DNA of 64,000 bases. Origin: Caulobacter sp. BP25. GTDB lineage: Bacteria > Pseudomonadota > Alphaproteobacteria > Caulobacterales > Caulobacteraceae. Of this stretch, positions 25,644-34,904 are shown piece after piece. The stretch covers positions 248,001 through 312,000 of the forward strand of contig NZ_PEGH01000017.1 in NCBI RefSeq assembly GCF_002737755.1, in the 5' to 3' direction. The number at the start of each line of letters is the position of its first letter. The first letter of the stretch is position 1. The translations under genes were made by a program, and so were the position numbers. The notes under the pieces were generated by a model. That model ran no database searches, was not told the origin of the DNA, and saw only the letters and a program-made list of their open reading frames with translations.

Positions 25644-27800
25644 TTAAGCGCCCGCCTTCTCGATCGCCTCGATGACCATGCCCTCGGTCAGCAGCTGGGG
25701 CAGGATCACGGGCTCGCCGCCGCTCTTCGGATAGACCACGTACAGCGGCACGCCGACCCGGCCGAAGTCCGCAAGAGCCTTGGCGATGACCGGGTCGCGA
25801 TTGGTCCAGTCGGCCTTAAGAAGGACAGCGTTTTCGGCCTTGAAGGCCTCCGCCACCTTGCCGCCGGACAAGGCGACCTTCTCGTTGACCTGGCAGGTCA
25901 CGCACCAGGCGGCGGTGAAGTCGACCAGGATCGGACGCCCTTCCGCCCTTAGCGCGGCGACGCGCTCGGGCGACCAGGGCTCGGCGACGAGGCCTGGCCC
26001 CGACGACGGCGCGGCGGCCGTCGTGGTGGTCGCTGGCTGAGCGGCGAGCGCGGCAGAGATCGCCAGCGCCAAGGCGGCGACCAGGCAAAGGAGGCCGACG
26101 ACCATCTGAGCCAGGAAGGCCTTGGCCGCCGAGCGGCGGCCTTGCGCCAAGCCGTAAACCCAGGCGCCAAAGGCGGCCAGCACGCCCGCGCCCAGCACCT
26201 GGCCCAGCGCGATCGAACCGGCCTGCTGGGCGAAGACCCAGGTCAGCCAGAGCGCCGCGCCGTACATCGGGAAGGCGAGGCCTTTCTTGAGGGTCTCCAT
26301 CCAGACTCCAGGGCGCGGCAAGCGCTGCAGCACGGCGGGAATGAACGCGACCGCCACGAAGGGCGAGGCGAAGCCCAACCCGAGCGCCGTGAACACCCCC
26401 AGCGCCACGACGGCGGGCTGGGTCAAGGCGTAGCCTAGCGCGCCGGCCATGAAGGGGGCGGTGCAGGGCGCGGCCACCACCACGGCCAGTGCGCCAGTGA
26501 AGAACGCGCCGAGAAGATCGTCACGCGAAGATGCTCCAGCGCCGACGCCCTGTATCGAGGAGCCAATCTCGAACACGCCCGACATGTTCAACGCAACCAG
26601 CAGCATCAGCAGGGCTAGCGCTGCGATCACCAGGGGCGACTGTAGCTGGAAACCCCAGCCCACGGCCGCGCCGCCCGCTCGCACGGCTAGCAATATGCCC
26701 GCAAGGATCAGGAATGTCGCCAGAACGCCCGCCAGGAAGGCCAGCCCCTGCGCCCTCGCCTTTCCGGCATGGTGGGCATGGCCGGCCAGGCTGGCCGCCT
26801 TCATCGACAGGACGGGAAAGACGCAAGGCATCAGGTTCAGGATCAGCCCCCCCAGGAACGCCAAGACCAGGGCGCCAAGCAGCCCCCCGGGCGCGCCGCC
26901 TGTAGAGGCCTTGTCCTTGACCGGCGGGGCGCCCAGGCCGGCCGCAGTGGTGGGCAGTTCGCCCGCTGTCGCCGAGACCTCCCAGGCCGCGCCGCTATCC
27001 AAGGCAAGAACACCAACAAGCTCGGTCGGCGCAGTTCCGCCGCCCACAAAGTCATAACCAGGCTTCAGCGTCAGGGTCAGGCCCTCCGGGCCCCGTTCGA
27101 TCGCCTGGTCGGCCGCGTGTTCAATGACCTTGGACGAGTAGGGAAAGAAATAGGCCCCAGCCATATCCGCGCCCTTGAGAGGGCTACCGGTCACGGCGAG
27201 CTTCAGCGCCTGCCCCTCAAGCTTGAACGTTGCCTTCAGGCCTGCGGGCTTGGGCGCCTTGGCCAGAACATCGGCGATCCTGACGCCCCATTGCGGGTCG
27301 GGCTTCGGCGCGCCCGCGACGACGGGCAGCAGCAGCGTCAGCTTGGCGTCCTCCGGAATGCAGACCTGTTCGCACACCAGATAGGCGACATCCGCCGTCA
27401 GCGAGACGGTCGTTCCCACCTGGGCGTCGGCAGGAGCGGTGATCGGAACAGGGATCAGCACCTCGCCCTTGTAAGCATAGTCCAGCAACGGCCCCAGCCG
27501 GGTCTTGACCGGCGTCGGCCAGACCATGTCGCCAGCGCTCCAGCCGGCCGGCAGCGTCCAGGTGATCTTGGTCGGCTCGCCCGCATCGCCGGGGTTGCGC
27601 CAATAGGTGTGCCAGTCCTGCTGAATCTTCTGGCGTAGGGCGACATAGATCGTACCGCCTGGCGCGATCCCGGCCTCCTGCGGAACGAGCTGGGACTCGA
27701 TATGACCGGAATTGACGACAGGGCCAGCGATGGCGGCCCCCGCTAGAAGCGTCGCCGCCACAAGGGCTTTCAGGGCGAGGACAGCTCTCTTGAGGAACAT
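25644..27800 (-). CDS. dsbD: DsbD/ScsB-type thiol:disulfide interchange protein
   Basis: 718 residues in three parts. After a signal peptide (ALKALVAATLLAGAAIAGPV), a periplasmic domain of the ScsB type carries VCEQVCIPEDAKL (Cys pair). The central DsbD membrane domain (about 310-580) includes LMPCVFPVLSMKAASL and VVAAPCTAPFMAGALG, the two membrane Cys that pass electrons. The C-terminal thioredoxin domain has AAWCVTCQVNEK. It carries reducing power from cytoplasmic thioredoxin to periplasmic proteins. The nearby exported redoxin (24125-24730) is a plausible client, by inference. Confidence 0.93.
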   Translation of the reverse strand: MFLKRAVLALKALVAATLLAGAAIAGPVVNSGHIESQLVPQEAGIAPGGTIYVALRQKIQQDWHTYWRNPGDAGEPTKITWTLPAGWSAGDMVWPTPVKTRLGPLLDYAYKGEVLIPVPITAPADAQVGTTVSLTADVAYLVCEQVCIPEDAKLTLLLPVVAGAPKPDPQWGVRIADVLAKAPKPAGLKATFKLEGQALKLAVTGSPLKGADMAGAYFFPYSSKVIEHAADQAIERGPEGLTLTLKPGYDFVGGGTAPTELVGVLALDSGAAWEVSATAGELPTTAAGLGAPPVKDKASTGGAPGGLLGALVLAFLGGLILNLMPCVFPVLSMKAASLAGHAHHAGKARAQGLAFLAGVLATFLILAGILLAVRAGGAAVGWGFQLQSPLVIAALALLMLLVALNMSGVFEIGSSIQGVGAGASSRDDLLGAFFTGALAVVVAAPCTAPFMAGALGYALTQPAVVALGVFTALGLGFASPFVAVAFIPAVLQRLPRPGVWMETLKKGLAFPMYGAALWLTWVFAQQAGSIALGQVLGAGVLAAFGAWVYGLAQGRRSAAKAFLAQMVVGLLCLVAALALAISAALAAQPATTTTAAAPSSGPGLVAEPWSPERVAALRAEGRPILVDFTAAWCVTCQVNEKVALSGGKVAEAFKAENAVLLKADWTNRDPVIAKALADFGRVGVPLYVVYPKSGGEPVILPQLLTEGMVIEAIEKAGA

Positions 27801-27914
27801 CGGCGACCCGACTTTGTAAAAACGACAGCGCTTTCACACATGGCCCGCCTTGGCGCTCTCGACAATGGTCAAGACGCACCCGACAGTCGATCCAGGAATC
27901 ATCCGGAGCCGCCC

Positions 27915-28307
27915 ATGCCCGCCGCGTTCGACGATATCGAGATCGGTCAGGTCGTTTCGCTGGGAACGCGGGCGGTCGACGCCAAGGCTCTGGACGCATT
28001 CATCGCGGCGTTTACGCCCGGCTGGCCTGTCGAGAACGGCGCCCCCGACGCCATGACCTTCTCGATCTGGACGCGGCTGGACACCGAAGCCAGCGCCGCC
28101 TGGCCGCAGACCAAGCGCCTGGGCGTCGACGCCTTGCGCTGGATGCGCAACCCGCCCGTCGGCGAGCTGTTGCGCGGCCGCATGACGGTGATGGGCAAAG
28201 ACCCAGTGGGCGAAGGAAAGGGCATCGTCATCGCCCAGCATGACCTACTGGACGAGGCCGGGCGTCTGGTCTTCTCCTGCCTGACCCGCAGCATCTTCGC
28301 GCGCTAA
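27915..28307 (+). CDS. Hot-dog fold (MaoC-like) protein
   Basis: 130 residues from the ATG at 27915 (MPAAFDDIEIGQVVSLG), preceded by CCGGAGCC. The pattern FDDIEIGQ, then RAVDAKALDAFIAAF, then the central helix segment and the GRMTVMGKDP / GIVIAQHDLLDEAGRLVFSC strands suggests a single hot-dog domain related to MaoC or thioesterase families, but the D-x4-H catalytic pair of hydratases is not obvious. The function is open. It is divergent from dsbD. Confidence 0.65.
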   Translation: MPAAFDDIEIGQVVSLGTRAVDAKALDAFIAAFTPGWPVENGAPDAMTFSIWTRLDTEASAAWPQTKRLGVDALRWMRNPPVGELLRGRMTVMGKDPVGEGKGIVIAQHDLLDEAGRLVFSCLTRSIFAR

Positions 28308-28310
28308 AGA

Positions 28311-28339
28311 AAAGGCGGCGGAACCAAAGCCCCGCCGCC
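28311..28339. terminator. Bidirectional terminator
   Basis: GGCGGCGG / CCGCCGCC 8-bp stem with a 10-base loop. On the minus strand it is followed by TTTTCTTT (end of sapC); on the plus strand by CTCTTCGTCTTC. Confidence 0.75.
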
Positions 28340-28366
28340 CTCTTCGTCTTCAGCTAACGCCGAACC

Positions 28367-29155
28367 TTAGTTCAGGTTCGCGGCTTCCGCCTGCTTCAGC
28401 ATGGTCTTGTTGATCAGGCGATCCCAACCCAGCAGCGACACCAGGTGAGCATAGATCTGCGCCAGGGCGCCGTTCTGCTGCAGCTCCTTCAGCTTTTCGG
28501 CCGACAGGTTGTTCAGCTTGTCTTCCGAGACGCCGAAGTACTCGGCGACGGTGACGGGCTCGCCGGCGGGAGCGCCAGTCTCGTCCTGAGCCTGGAACGT
28601 GGCCTTCTTCAGCTCGAACAGGTCCAGCTCCTTCAGCAGCTGAACGAACGAGTCCGTGCGGCGGCGCTCCAGTTCGAAGTCGTCGCAGAACTTGATGCAG
28701 TTCTGAGTGTATTCGGTCGGCTCACCCTTGTCGTCGAACAGGGGGGTCTGGCCGTTCTCGGTCAGCAGGTCCGAGCTGCGGTCGATGCAGACGATCAGGC
28801 GGTCTTGCCCGTCATCATTGGCCAGCACGAACGGATAACGGCGGATATAGGCCGGGATGTAGACGTTCGGCTCGACCGACCCGTCCGCGCCGATGAACAG
28901 GTTTTCCTGCTGGTTCAAGCCCATCACGGCCAGCGGAACCTTGTCTTCGCCGGCGAAGATGACCGGGAAGGTCAGGGCGGCGGGGGCGAATTCGGAAACC
29001 GTCAGCGGCACAGCGGTGCCGGCGGCGGCGAAGCCATAGGGCTTGTCTTTGTGCACCAGCGCCAGCTTGGCGTGCTGCTCGCGGTTCAGCGGCTCGGGCG
29101 AGTTGTAGAACAGGACGTTGCCGGTGATTTCGCCGGCGGACTGGGTCGTGGTCAT
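28367..29155 (-). CDS. SapC-family protein
   Basis: 262 residues from the ATG at 29155 (MTTTQSAGEITGNVLFY); an in-frame ATG at 29197 would add 14 residues. The SapC domain (named after a Campylobacter S-layer-associated protein) runs the whole length: YNSPEPLNREQHAKLAL, EFAPAALTFPVIFAGED, VYIPAYIRRYPFVLAN, LIVCIDRSSDLL and LLGWDRLINK. No signal peptide. Genes of this family are often found beside TonB receptors in Caulobacter-type genomes, as here; the molecular role is not established. Confidence 0.85.
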   Translation of the reverse strand: MTTTQSAGEITGNVLFYNSPEPLNREQHAKLALVHKDKPYGFAAAGTAVPLTVSEFAPAALTFPVIFAGEDKVPLAVMGLNQQENLFIGADGSVEPNVYIPAYIRRYPFVLANDDGQDRLIVCIDRSSDLLTENGQTPLFDDKGEPTEYTQNCIKFCDDFELERRRTDSFVQLLKELDLFELKKATFQAQDETGAPAGEPVTVAEYFGVSEDKLNNLSAEKLKELQQNGALAQIYAHLVSLLGWDRLINKTMLKQAEAANLN

Positions 29156-29275
29156 GAAGCGCTCTACGACAGAAATTGGAAACGGACGCTCGAACACTTC
29201 GAAGACGACCGCAAAGGCTCGCGGTTCTAGCCGATCCAGCCGGATGCGGCAATCTGGCCGCCGTCGTAGGCGAGT

Positions 29276-29308
29276 CCGGGGCCCGGTATGGGAGGATCCG
29301 GGCCCCGG
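29276..29308. terminator. Strong hairpin between sapC and the ZnuD-like receptor
   Basis: CCGGGGCCCGG (29276-29286) and CCGGGCCCCGG (29298-29308) form a perfect 11-bp stem with an 11-base loop. No T-run follows on either strand, so it could slow RNA decay or be a processing site rather than a true terminator. Confidence 0.45.
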
Positions 29309-29358
29309 CGCATGGCGAGCTCTCTAGGGGCTGTTCGAGAACCCGCCTCCGACAGGCG

Positions 29359-31394
29359 CTAGAAGCGCCAGGCGAAACCGGCGCGGACCGATCGGCCCGC
29401 TGCGGGGGCGAAGTCCTTCAGGAACGAGGCGTGCTCCCGGATCGTCGCGTTGGTCAGGTTGCGGCCATCCAAGAACAGGCGCAGCGCCGGATCTTGGAAC
29501 GGCTTGAAGGTGACCATGGCGTTGACCTGGGTGTAGCCATCGGTCGGCAACTCGAACGTGGAAACGCGGTCCTGCTCGGCGACACGGCGCACCTCGGCCC
29601 GAGCCTCGACACGCGGCGCGCTCCAGACGACGCGGCCGGTCAAGGCCCAAGGCGGCACGCGCGCCGGGACACCCAGGTCGGTCGAGCCGCGCACCCAGTC
29701 GTAGACGCCTTCCAGCTTCAAAGCGTTCTCACCGCCGCGCCAGGCGACATAGGACGCCTCAACCTCGGCGCCGTGGAACTTGGCGTCAGTCTGGAAGTAC
29801 TGGAACACCGGCAGGTCGTCCTCGACCGCACCGGTCGGCTTTTCCTCGATGAATCCGTCGTACTCAGCGCCCCACAGGTGGCCCTCAACCCGCAAACGCT
29901 CGCCGGTGTAGCGGTAGGTGGCCTCCAGTGAGGTCACCTTCTCGGAATCGAGGGTGGCGTCGCCGACCTCGTAGCCGCCAGTGCCAGGGTGAGGACCATC
30001 GGCGAACAGCTCGAACTCGGTCGGAGCACGGCCGTTACGCGACAGGGTCAAGGCCAGGAACTGCTTGTCGGCCGGCTTGTAGAACACGCCCAGCGAAGCC
30101 GAGACATTGTCGAACGAGCGCTTTGTGAAGTCGGTCTTCAGTTCGCGGCTGTCGAAGCGCAGGCCCGCGTCGATACCCCAGGCGCCCTTGTCCAGGCGCT
30201 GCAGGGTGAAGACGCCGTACTCCTTGATGTCGGTCGACGGCACGAAGGCCTCGTCGCCGATCGCCTCGAAGTGGCGCTCCAGGGCCTGGAAGCCCACAGC
30301 GCCCTGCCAGCCATCACGCTCCTTCTGCACCAGTTCCAGGCGGCCTTCGGTGCCGTCGGACAGGAAGCGGGTGCCGACCTCGCCGTCCTCGACCAAGACC
30401 TCTGCGTGCTCATACTTGGCGTGGCCGGCCGACAGACGGATTTTGGCGAACGGGCCAAGGTCCACGTCCTGCTCGCCCCGCAGGTCATAGCGGGTCTGCT
30501 GCAGGTGGATCGAGACCGGCCCCTCGGCGTCCGGATCGATCGGCGCCAGGATTTGCAGATAGGGCACGCCGTAGGTCGTGTCGGTCCTCTTCACCGCAAC
30601 GCCAAAATAGCCGCTGTCATGGACGTAGGAGACGCCGGCGCCATAGGCGTCCATCTCGACGTCGGTGTTCTTGACGGTCTTGTCCGGATCAGGCGTCAGG
30701 CCGTCGCGCGCCGCCAGGCGGCTAGAGACCGGCGTGGTCGGCACGTCGTAGTCGCTGCTCTCCCGGTGGTCGGCGTCGATAGCGAACACCAAAGGCCCTT
30801 TGCCGAACTTGGCCGAGCCGTTGATCGACTTGCCGTCGTCGACCGACGACATCGAACCGGCGATCCGCCCCTCGAAGCCGTTATGGGCGGGACTCGACGG
30901 CACCCGGTCGTCGATGATGTTGACCACGCCGCCGATGCCCGAGCCGCCATAGGCCAAGGTCGAGGGGCCACGCAGAACCTCGATGCGCTCGGCTTCGCCC
31001 AGATCGGACGCCACCGCATGGTCGGGCGAAAGCGAGGAGGCGTCGACCTGGCCGACGCCGTTCTCCAGGATCATCACTCGCGGACCTGACAGGCCGCGAA
31101 TAATCGGCCGGCTGGCTCCCGGGCCATAGGCGGTCGAACGCAGACCAGGCTGGCCGTTCAGCGTGTCCCCCAAGCCGGCGGGGGGGCGACGTCCAGCTGG
31201 TCTCGCGTGATGATGTTGACGCTGCTGGTCACCGTATCGAGGGAAATGGCGTAGGGCGCGGCGGTGATCACCACCTTGGAGACTTCGGTGCTCTCCGAGT
31301 CAGGCGCCGGAGCTGCCGGCGTCTCGGCATGGGCGGAAACAGCGGCGGCGAGCGCGAGCAGGCTCGCGGCGGAAAGGACGGCGCGACGGAGCAT
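29359..31394 (-). pseudogene. ZnuD-like TonB-dependent receptor, frame broken in a G-run
   Basis: Two overlapping frames together make one receptor of about 678 residues. The N-terminal part starts at the ATG at 31394 (MLRRAVLSAASLLALAAAV signal peptide, then the TonB box/plug start KVVITAAPYA, TSSVNIITRDQLDVAPP). The rest continues in another frame (LNGQPGLRSTAYGPGASRP, IRGLSGPRVMILENGVGQVD, SPDHAVASD, IEVLRGPSTLAYGGSGIGG) and ends in RAGFAWRF. The break is at seven Gs (31180-31186); eight would restore A-P-P-A-G-L-G-D. The SPDHAVA segment resembles the zinc receptor ZnuD, and a Zur box lies upstream. Sequencing error, true mutation or phase variation are all possible. Confidence 0.8.
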
Positions 31395-31445
31395 GGGAAG
31401 TCCTAGAAAGGTACGATGTGGCCGATAGAACGGCCTCACGGGAGG

Positions 31446-31460
31446 TGTTATGAAATAACA
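31446..31460 (-). promoter_or_regulatory. Zur box upstream of the ZnuD-like receptor
   Basis: TGTTAT-GAA-ATAACA, a perfect 6-3-6 inverted repeat; on the minus strand GATATGTTATTTCATAACAC closely follows the Zur consensus GAAATGTTATANTATAACAT. It is 52 bases upstream of the receptor ATG, overlapping the expected promoter, so repression by zinc-bound Zur is likely. Confidence 0.75.
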
Positions 31461-31553
31461 TATCCTCTCGTCAATCCGCTTTTCCGCTGCCTCTGTTCTT
31501 GACGCGGGTTTTGTCGCTCGCTCTGTGGGCGGATGACATCAAGGATGCACGCC

Positions 31554-32339
31554 ATGCCTCGTTTCGTGCTCATCGCCGCCATCGCGCTCCTCGCCGGCTG
31601 CGCGCGCTTCGACGCCTCGCCCACGCCCGTCGCCACCGCCCCGCCGTCGACGGGCTGGACCAAGCCGCCGCCGGGCTATCTGGCCGGGAATGGCGGCATC
31701 GACGCCACCGCCATCATCGGCGCACCGCCCGCGCCGAACTCGCCGCGCGGAAAAGCCGAGCGCGTACAGTTCGAAGAGAGCCGCAAGCTGGTCAACACGT
31801 CCGTCTGGACCCAGGCGATCGCCGACGCCGACCTCTCCGGCAAGAACGGCCTGAAGAGCTTTTCCTGCGCGGCCGGCGTGACTCTCAGCGCCGAAGTGAC
31901 CCCAACCCTGGCCAGCATGCTTCTGCGCATGACCGACGACGCGGCCAAGATCTACCAGCCGGCCAAGCGCGCCTATCAGCGCGCGAGGCCGCCCGTGGGC
32001 AATACGGCGCCGATCTGCGTGCCGCGCGAGCCGTGGATCGCGACCGACGGCTCCTATCCCTCCGGACACGGCATGATCGGCTGGGCCTGGGCATCGGTGA
32101 TCGCCGAACTCGTCCCGGAGAAGGCCAGTCCCGTCCTGGCGCGCGGCAAGGCCTTTGGCGATAGCCGGATCATCTGCGGCGTTCACTTCCAAAGCGACGT
32201 CGAGGCCGGCCGATACCTGGGGTCAGCTCTGGTGACGCGCCTGCGCGACGATCCCGCCTTCATGTCGGATCTCGCAAAGGCGCGAGCCGAGGTGGCGGCG
32301 TCGAAGGCGAATGGGCCGCCAACGGACTGCGGCGCTTAA
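31554..32339 (+). CDS. PhoN-type class A acid phosphatase (PAP2 superfamily)
   Basis: 261 residues from the ATG at 31554, which has AAGGA eight bases upstream. Lipoprotein signal MPRFVLIAAIALLAGCARF with Cys at 16. The three PAP2 phosphatase motifs are present: KRAYQRARP (KX6RP), the YPSGH core and SRIICGVHFQSDVEAG (SRX5HX3D). It would release phosphate from organic esters on the periplasmic side. The last codon overlaps the convergent GNAT gene (TTAA shared), so there is no room for a terminator between them. Confidence 0.93.
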   Translation: MPRFVLIAAIALLAGCARFDASPTPVATAPPSTGWTKPPPGYLAGNGGIDATAIIGAPPAPNSPRGKAERVQFEESRKLVNTSVWTQAIADADLSGKNGLKSFSCAAGVTLSAEVTPTLASMLLRMTDDAAKIYQPAKRAYQRARPPVGNTAPICVPREPWIATDGSYPSGHGMIGWAWASVIAELVPEKASPVLARGKAFGDSRIICGVHFQSDVEAGRYLGSALVTRLRDDPAFMSDLAKARAEVAASKANGPPTDCGA

Positions 32340-32859
32340 GGTTTGGAGACGTAGACGATGTGAGGGCGGAGCGGGTGATCCTCCGCCAAGCCGGGATGGT
32401 CGAAGTCGCGCGCTGGGTCGTGGCTCATGCCGATCCGGCGCATGACGTTCTGCGAGGCCAAGTTCGTCCGCGCCGTGAAGGCGACGATCTCGGGCAACCC
32501 CACAGTCTCGAAGCCATAGCCAAGCGCCGCCTTCGCCGCCTCGGTGGCGTAGCCTTGGCCCCAGGCCTCGGGAAGGAAACGCCATCCGATCTCGACGACG
32601 CGGCCCAGGCCAACCTCCGGCGGCGTCCACCAGATGCCGGTCATGCCGACAACGGATAAATCCGCCTGGCGCTCGACGACCCAGAAGCCGAAGCCGTGTT
32701 CGGTCTGATGAGCCTGGACGCGATCGACGAAGGCGTCGCTCTCGGCGCGGTCGCGCACGCCGCCCAGCCACTCACCCACCCTCGGATGGGCGTTCAGCGC
32801 GGCGATGGCGCCGCGATCGGCGTCGACCGCCGGACGCAGGGTCAGGCGGCCCGTTTGGA

Positions 32860-32863
<4 letters not shown>
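32336..32863 (-). CDS. GNAT N-acetyltransferase (RimJ/RimL type)
   Basis: 175 residues from the GTG at 32863, which overlaps the aguB stop by 4 bp (GTGA); a longer open frame upstream only shadows aguB. Acetyltransferase_3 features: IQTGRLTLRPAVDAD at the start, WRFLPEAWGQGYATEAAKAAL with the acetyl-CoA loop (Q-x-x-G-x-A), and TNLASQNVMRRIGM. It is the third gene of an aguA-aguB-GNAT operon, so acetylation of agmatine, putrescine or a related amine is an attractive guess, but the family more often acts on amino groups of proteins or drugs. Confidence 0.82.
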
Positions 32864-33737
<874 letters not shown>

Positions 33738-33738
<1 letters not shown>

Positions 33739-34745
33739 CAGGCGGTCTCCGGCTCTTGTTGCGAGATGCAGTGGAACGAACCGCCGCCGGTCAGGATGGC
33801 GGTGGACGGCAGGCCGATGACTTGGCGCTCGGGGAACAGACCCTTGATCACCTCGACGGCGAAGGCGCCCGACTCCTCGGCGTAGATCGGCACGATGACC
33901 GCCTCGTTGGCGATCAGGAAGTTCATGTGCGAGGCCGGGATCGGCTCGCCGTCCTCGTCCAGGAGCTTACCGGGCGACGGGATGCGAGCGACCTGCACGG
34001 GCGAGCCCCGGCTGTCGGTCAGGCCGGCCAACAGACGGGCGGTCTCGGCATAGACCTCCGTGTTCGGATCATCGGCGCCATAGGCCATCGGGCAGGCGAC
34101 GACGCCGGGCGCCACGAAGCGGGCCAGGTTATCGACGTGGCCGTCGGTGTGGTCGTTCAGCAGGCCATCGCCCAGCCACAGCACCTTCTTGGCGCCCAGG
34201 GCGGCGGCCAGGGCGGCGGCGGCCGAGGCCTCGTCCCAGCCCGTGTTGCGGTTGTCGTTCAACAGGCACTGGCGGGTGGTCAGGATGGTGCCCAGGCCGT
34301 CATGGTCGAGCGCGCCCCCTTCCAGGATGAAGTCGTTGCGGGCCAGCGGCGTGCCCGAGGCGGCGGCGATCTGCTCGGCGACGATGTCGTCGCCCTCCAG
34401 GCTGTACTTGCCGCCCCAGCCGTTGAACTTGAAGCCGGCCGCGACCGCCTTGCCGCTGTCGTCGACGAAGATCGGACCGGTGTCGCGCAGCCAGATGTCG
34501 CCGAACTGCCCCCGGACGATCTCGACGGCCGTGTCGGACAGCAGGGCGCGGGCGGCCGCCTCGGCCTCGTCCCCGACCACCATCAGGCGCACGCGCTCGC
34601 CGCCAGGACCCGCCAGGGCGCGAGCGAGGTCGGCGACCTCCTGCTGGGCCTGCTCAAGATCCTCCTGCCACAGCTCGGCGTGGCTGGGGAAACCCACCCA
34701 CATGGCGCGGTGCGGAGCCCACTCGGCGGGGACGATCACGGTCAT
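33738..34745 (-). CDS. aguA: Agmatine deiminase
   Basis: 335 residues from the ATG at 34745 (MTVIVPAEWAPHRAMWVGFP); an in-frame ATG at 34757 is possible but adds nothing typical. It converts agmatine to N-carbamoylputrescine and ammonia. Agmatine deiminase features: IWLRDTGPIFV, FNGWGGKY, LEGGALDHDGLGTILTT, NDHTDGHVDNLARFV and the catalytic Cys in TGGGSFHCISQQEP near the C-terminus. First gene of the aguA-aguB-GNAT operon, a route from arginine-derived agmatine to putrescine. Confidence 0.96.
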
Positions 34746-34845
34746 TCGAAAACCCAATGAAGGGGTGGGGGAAAACGAAGGGGGCGCAGATGGCCCCTCC
34801 GGGGCCTGGGGTCAAGCCGAGCCTAGTTAGCAAACCCTCGTGACA

Positions 34846-34879
34846 AAGAAAAAGGGCGGCCCGGGTGGGGCCGCCCTTT
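34846..34879 (-). terminator. Terminator of the large TonB receptor
   Basis: Perfect 11-bp stem AAAGGGCGGCC / GGCCGCCCTTT with a 7-base loop; on the minus strand it is followed by TTCTTTG. It may also work for plus-strand read-through. Confidence 0.85.
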
Positions 34880-34904
34880 CCCAGCTGTCGCCAGCTTAGA
34901 GTGC

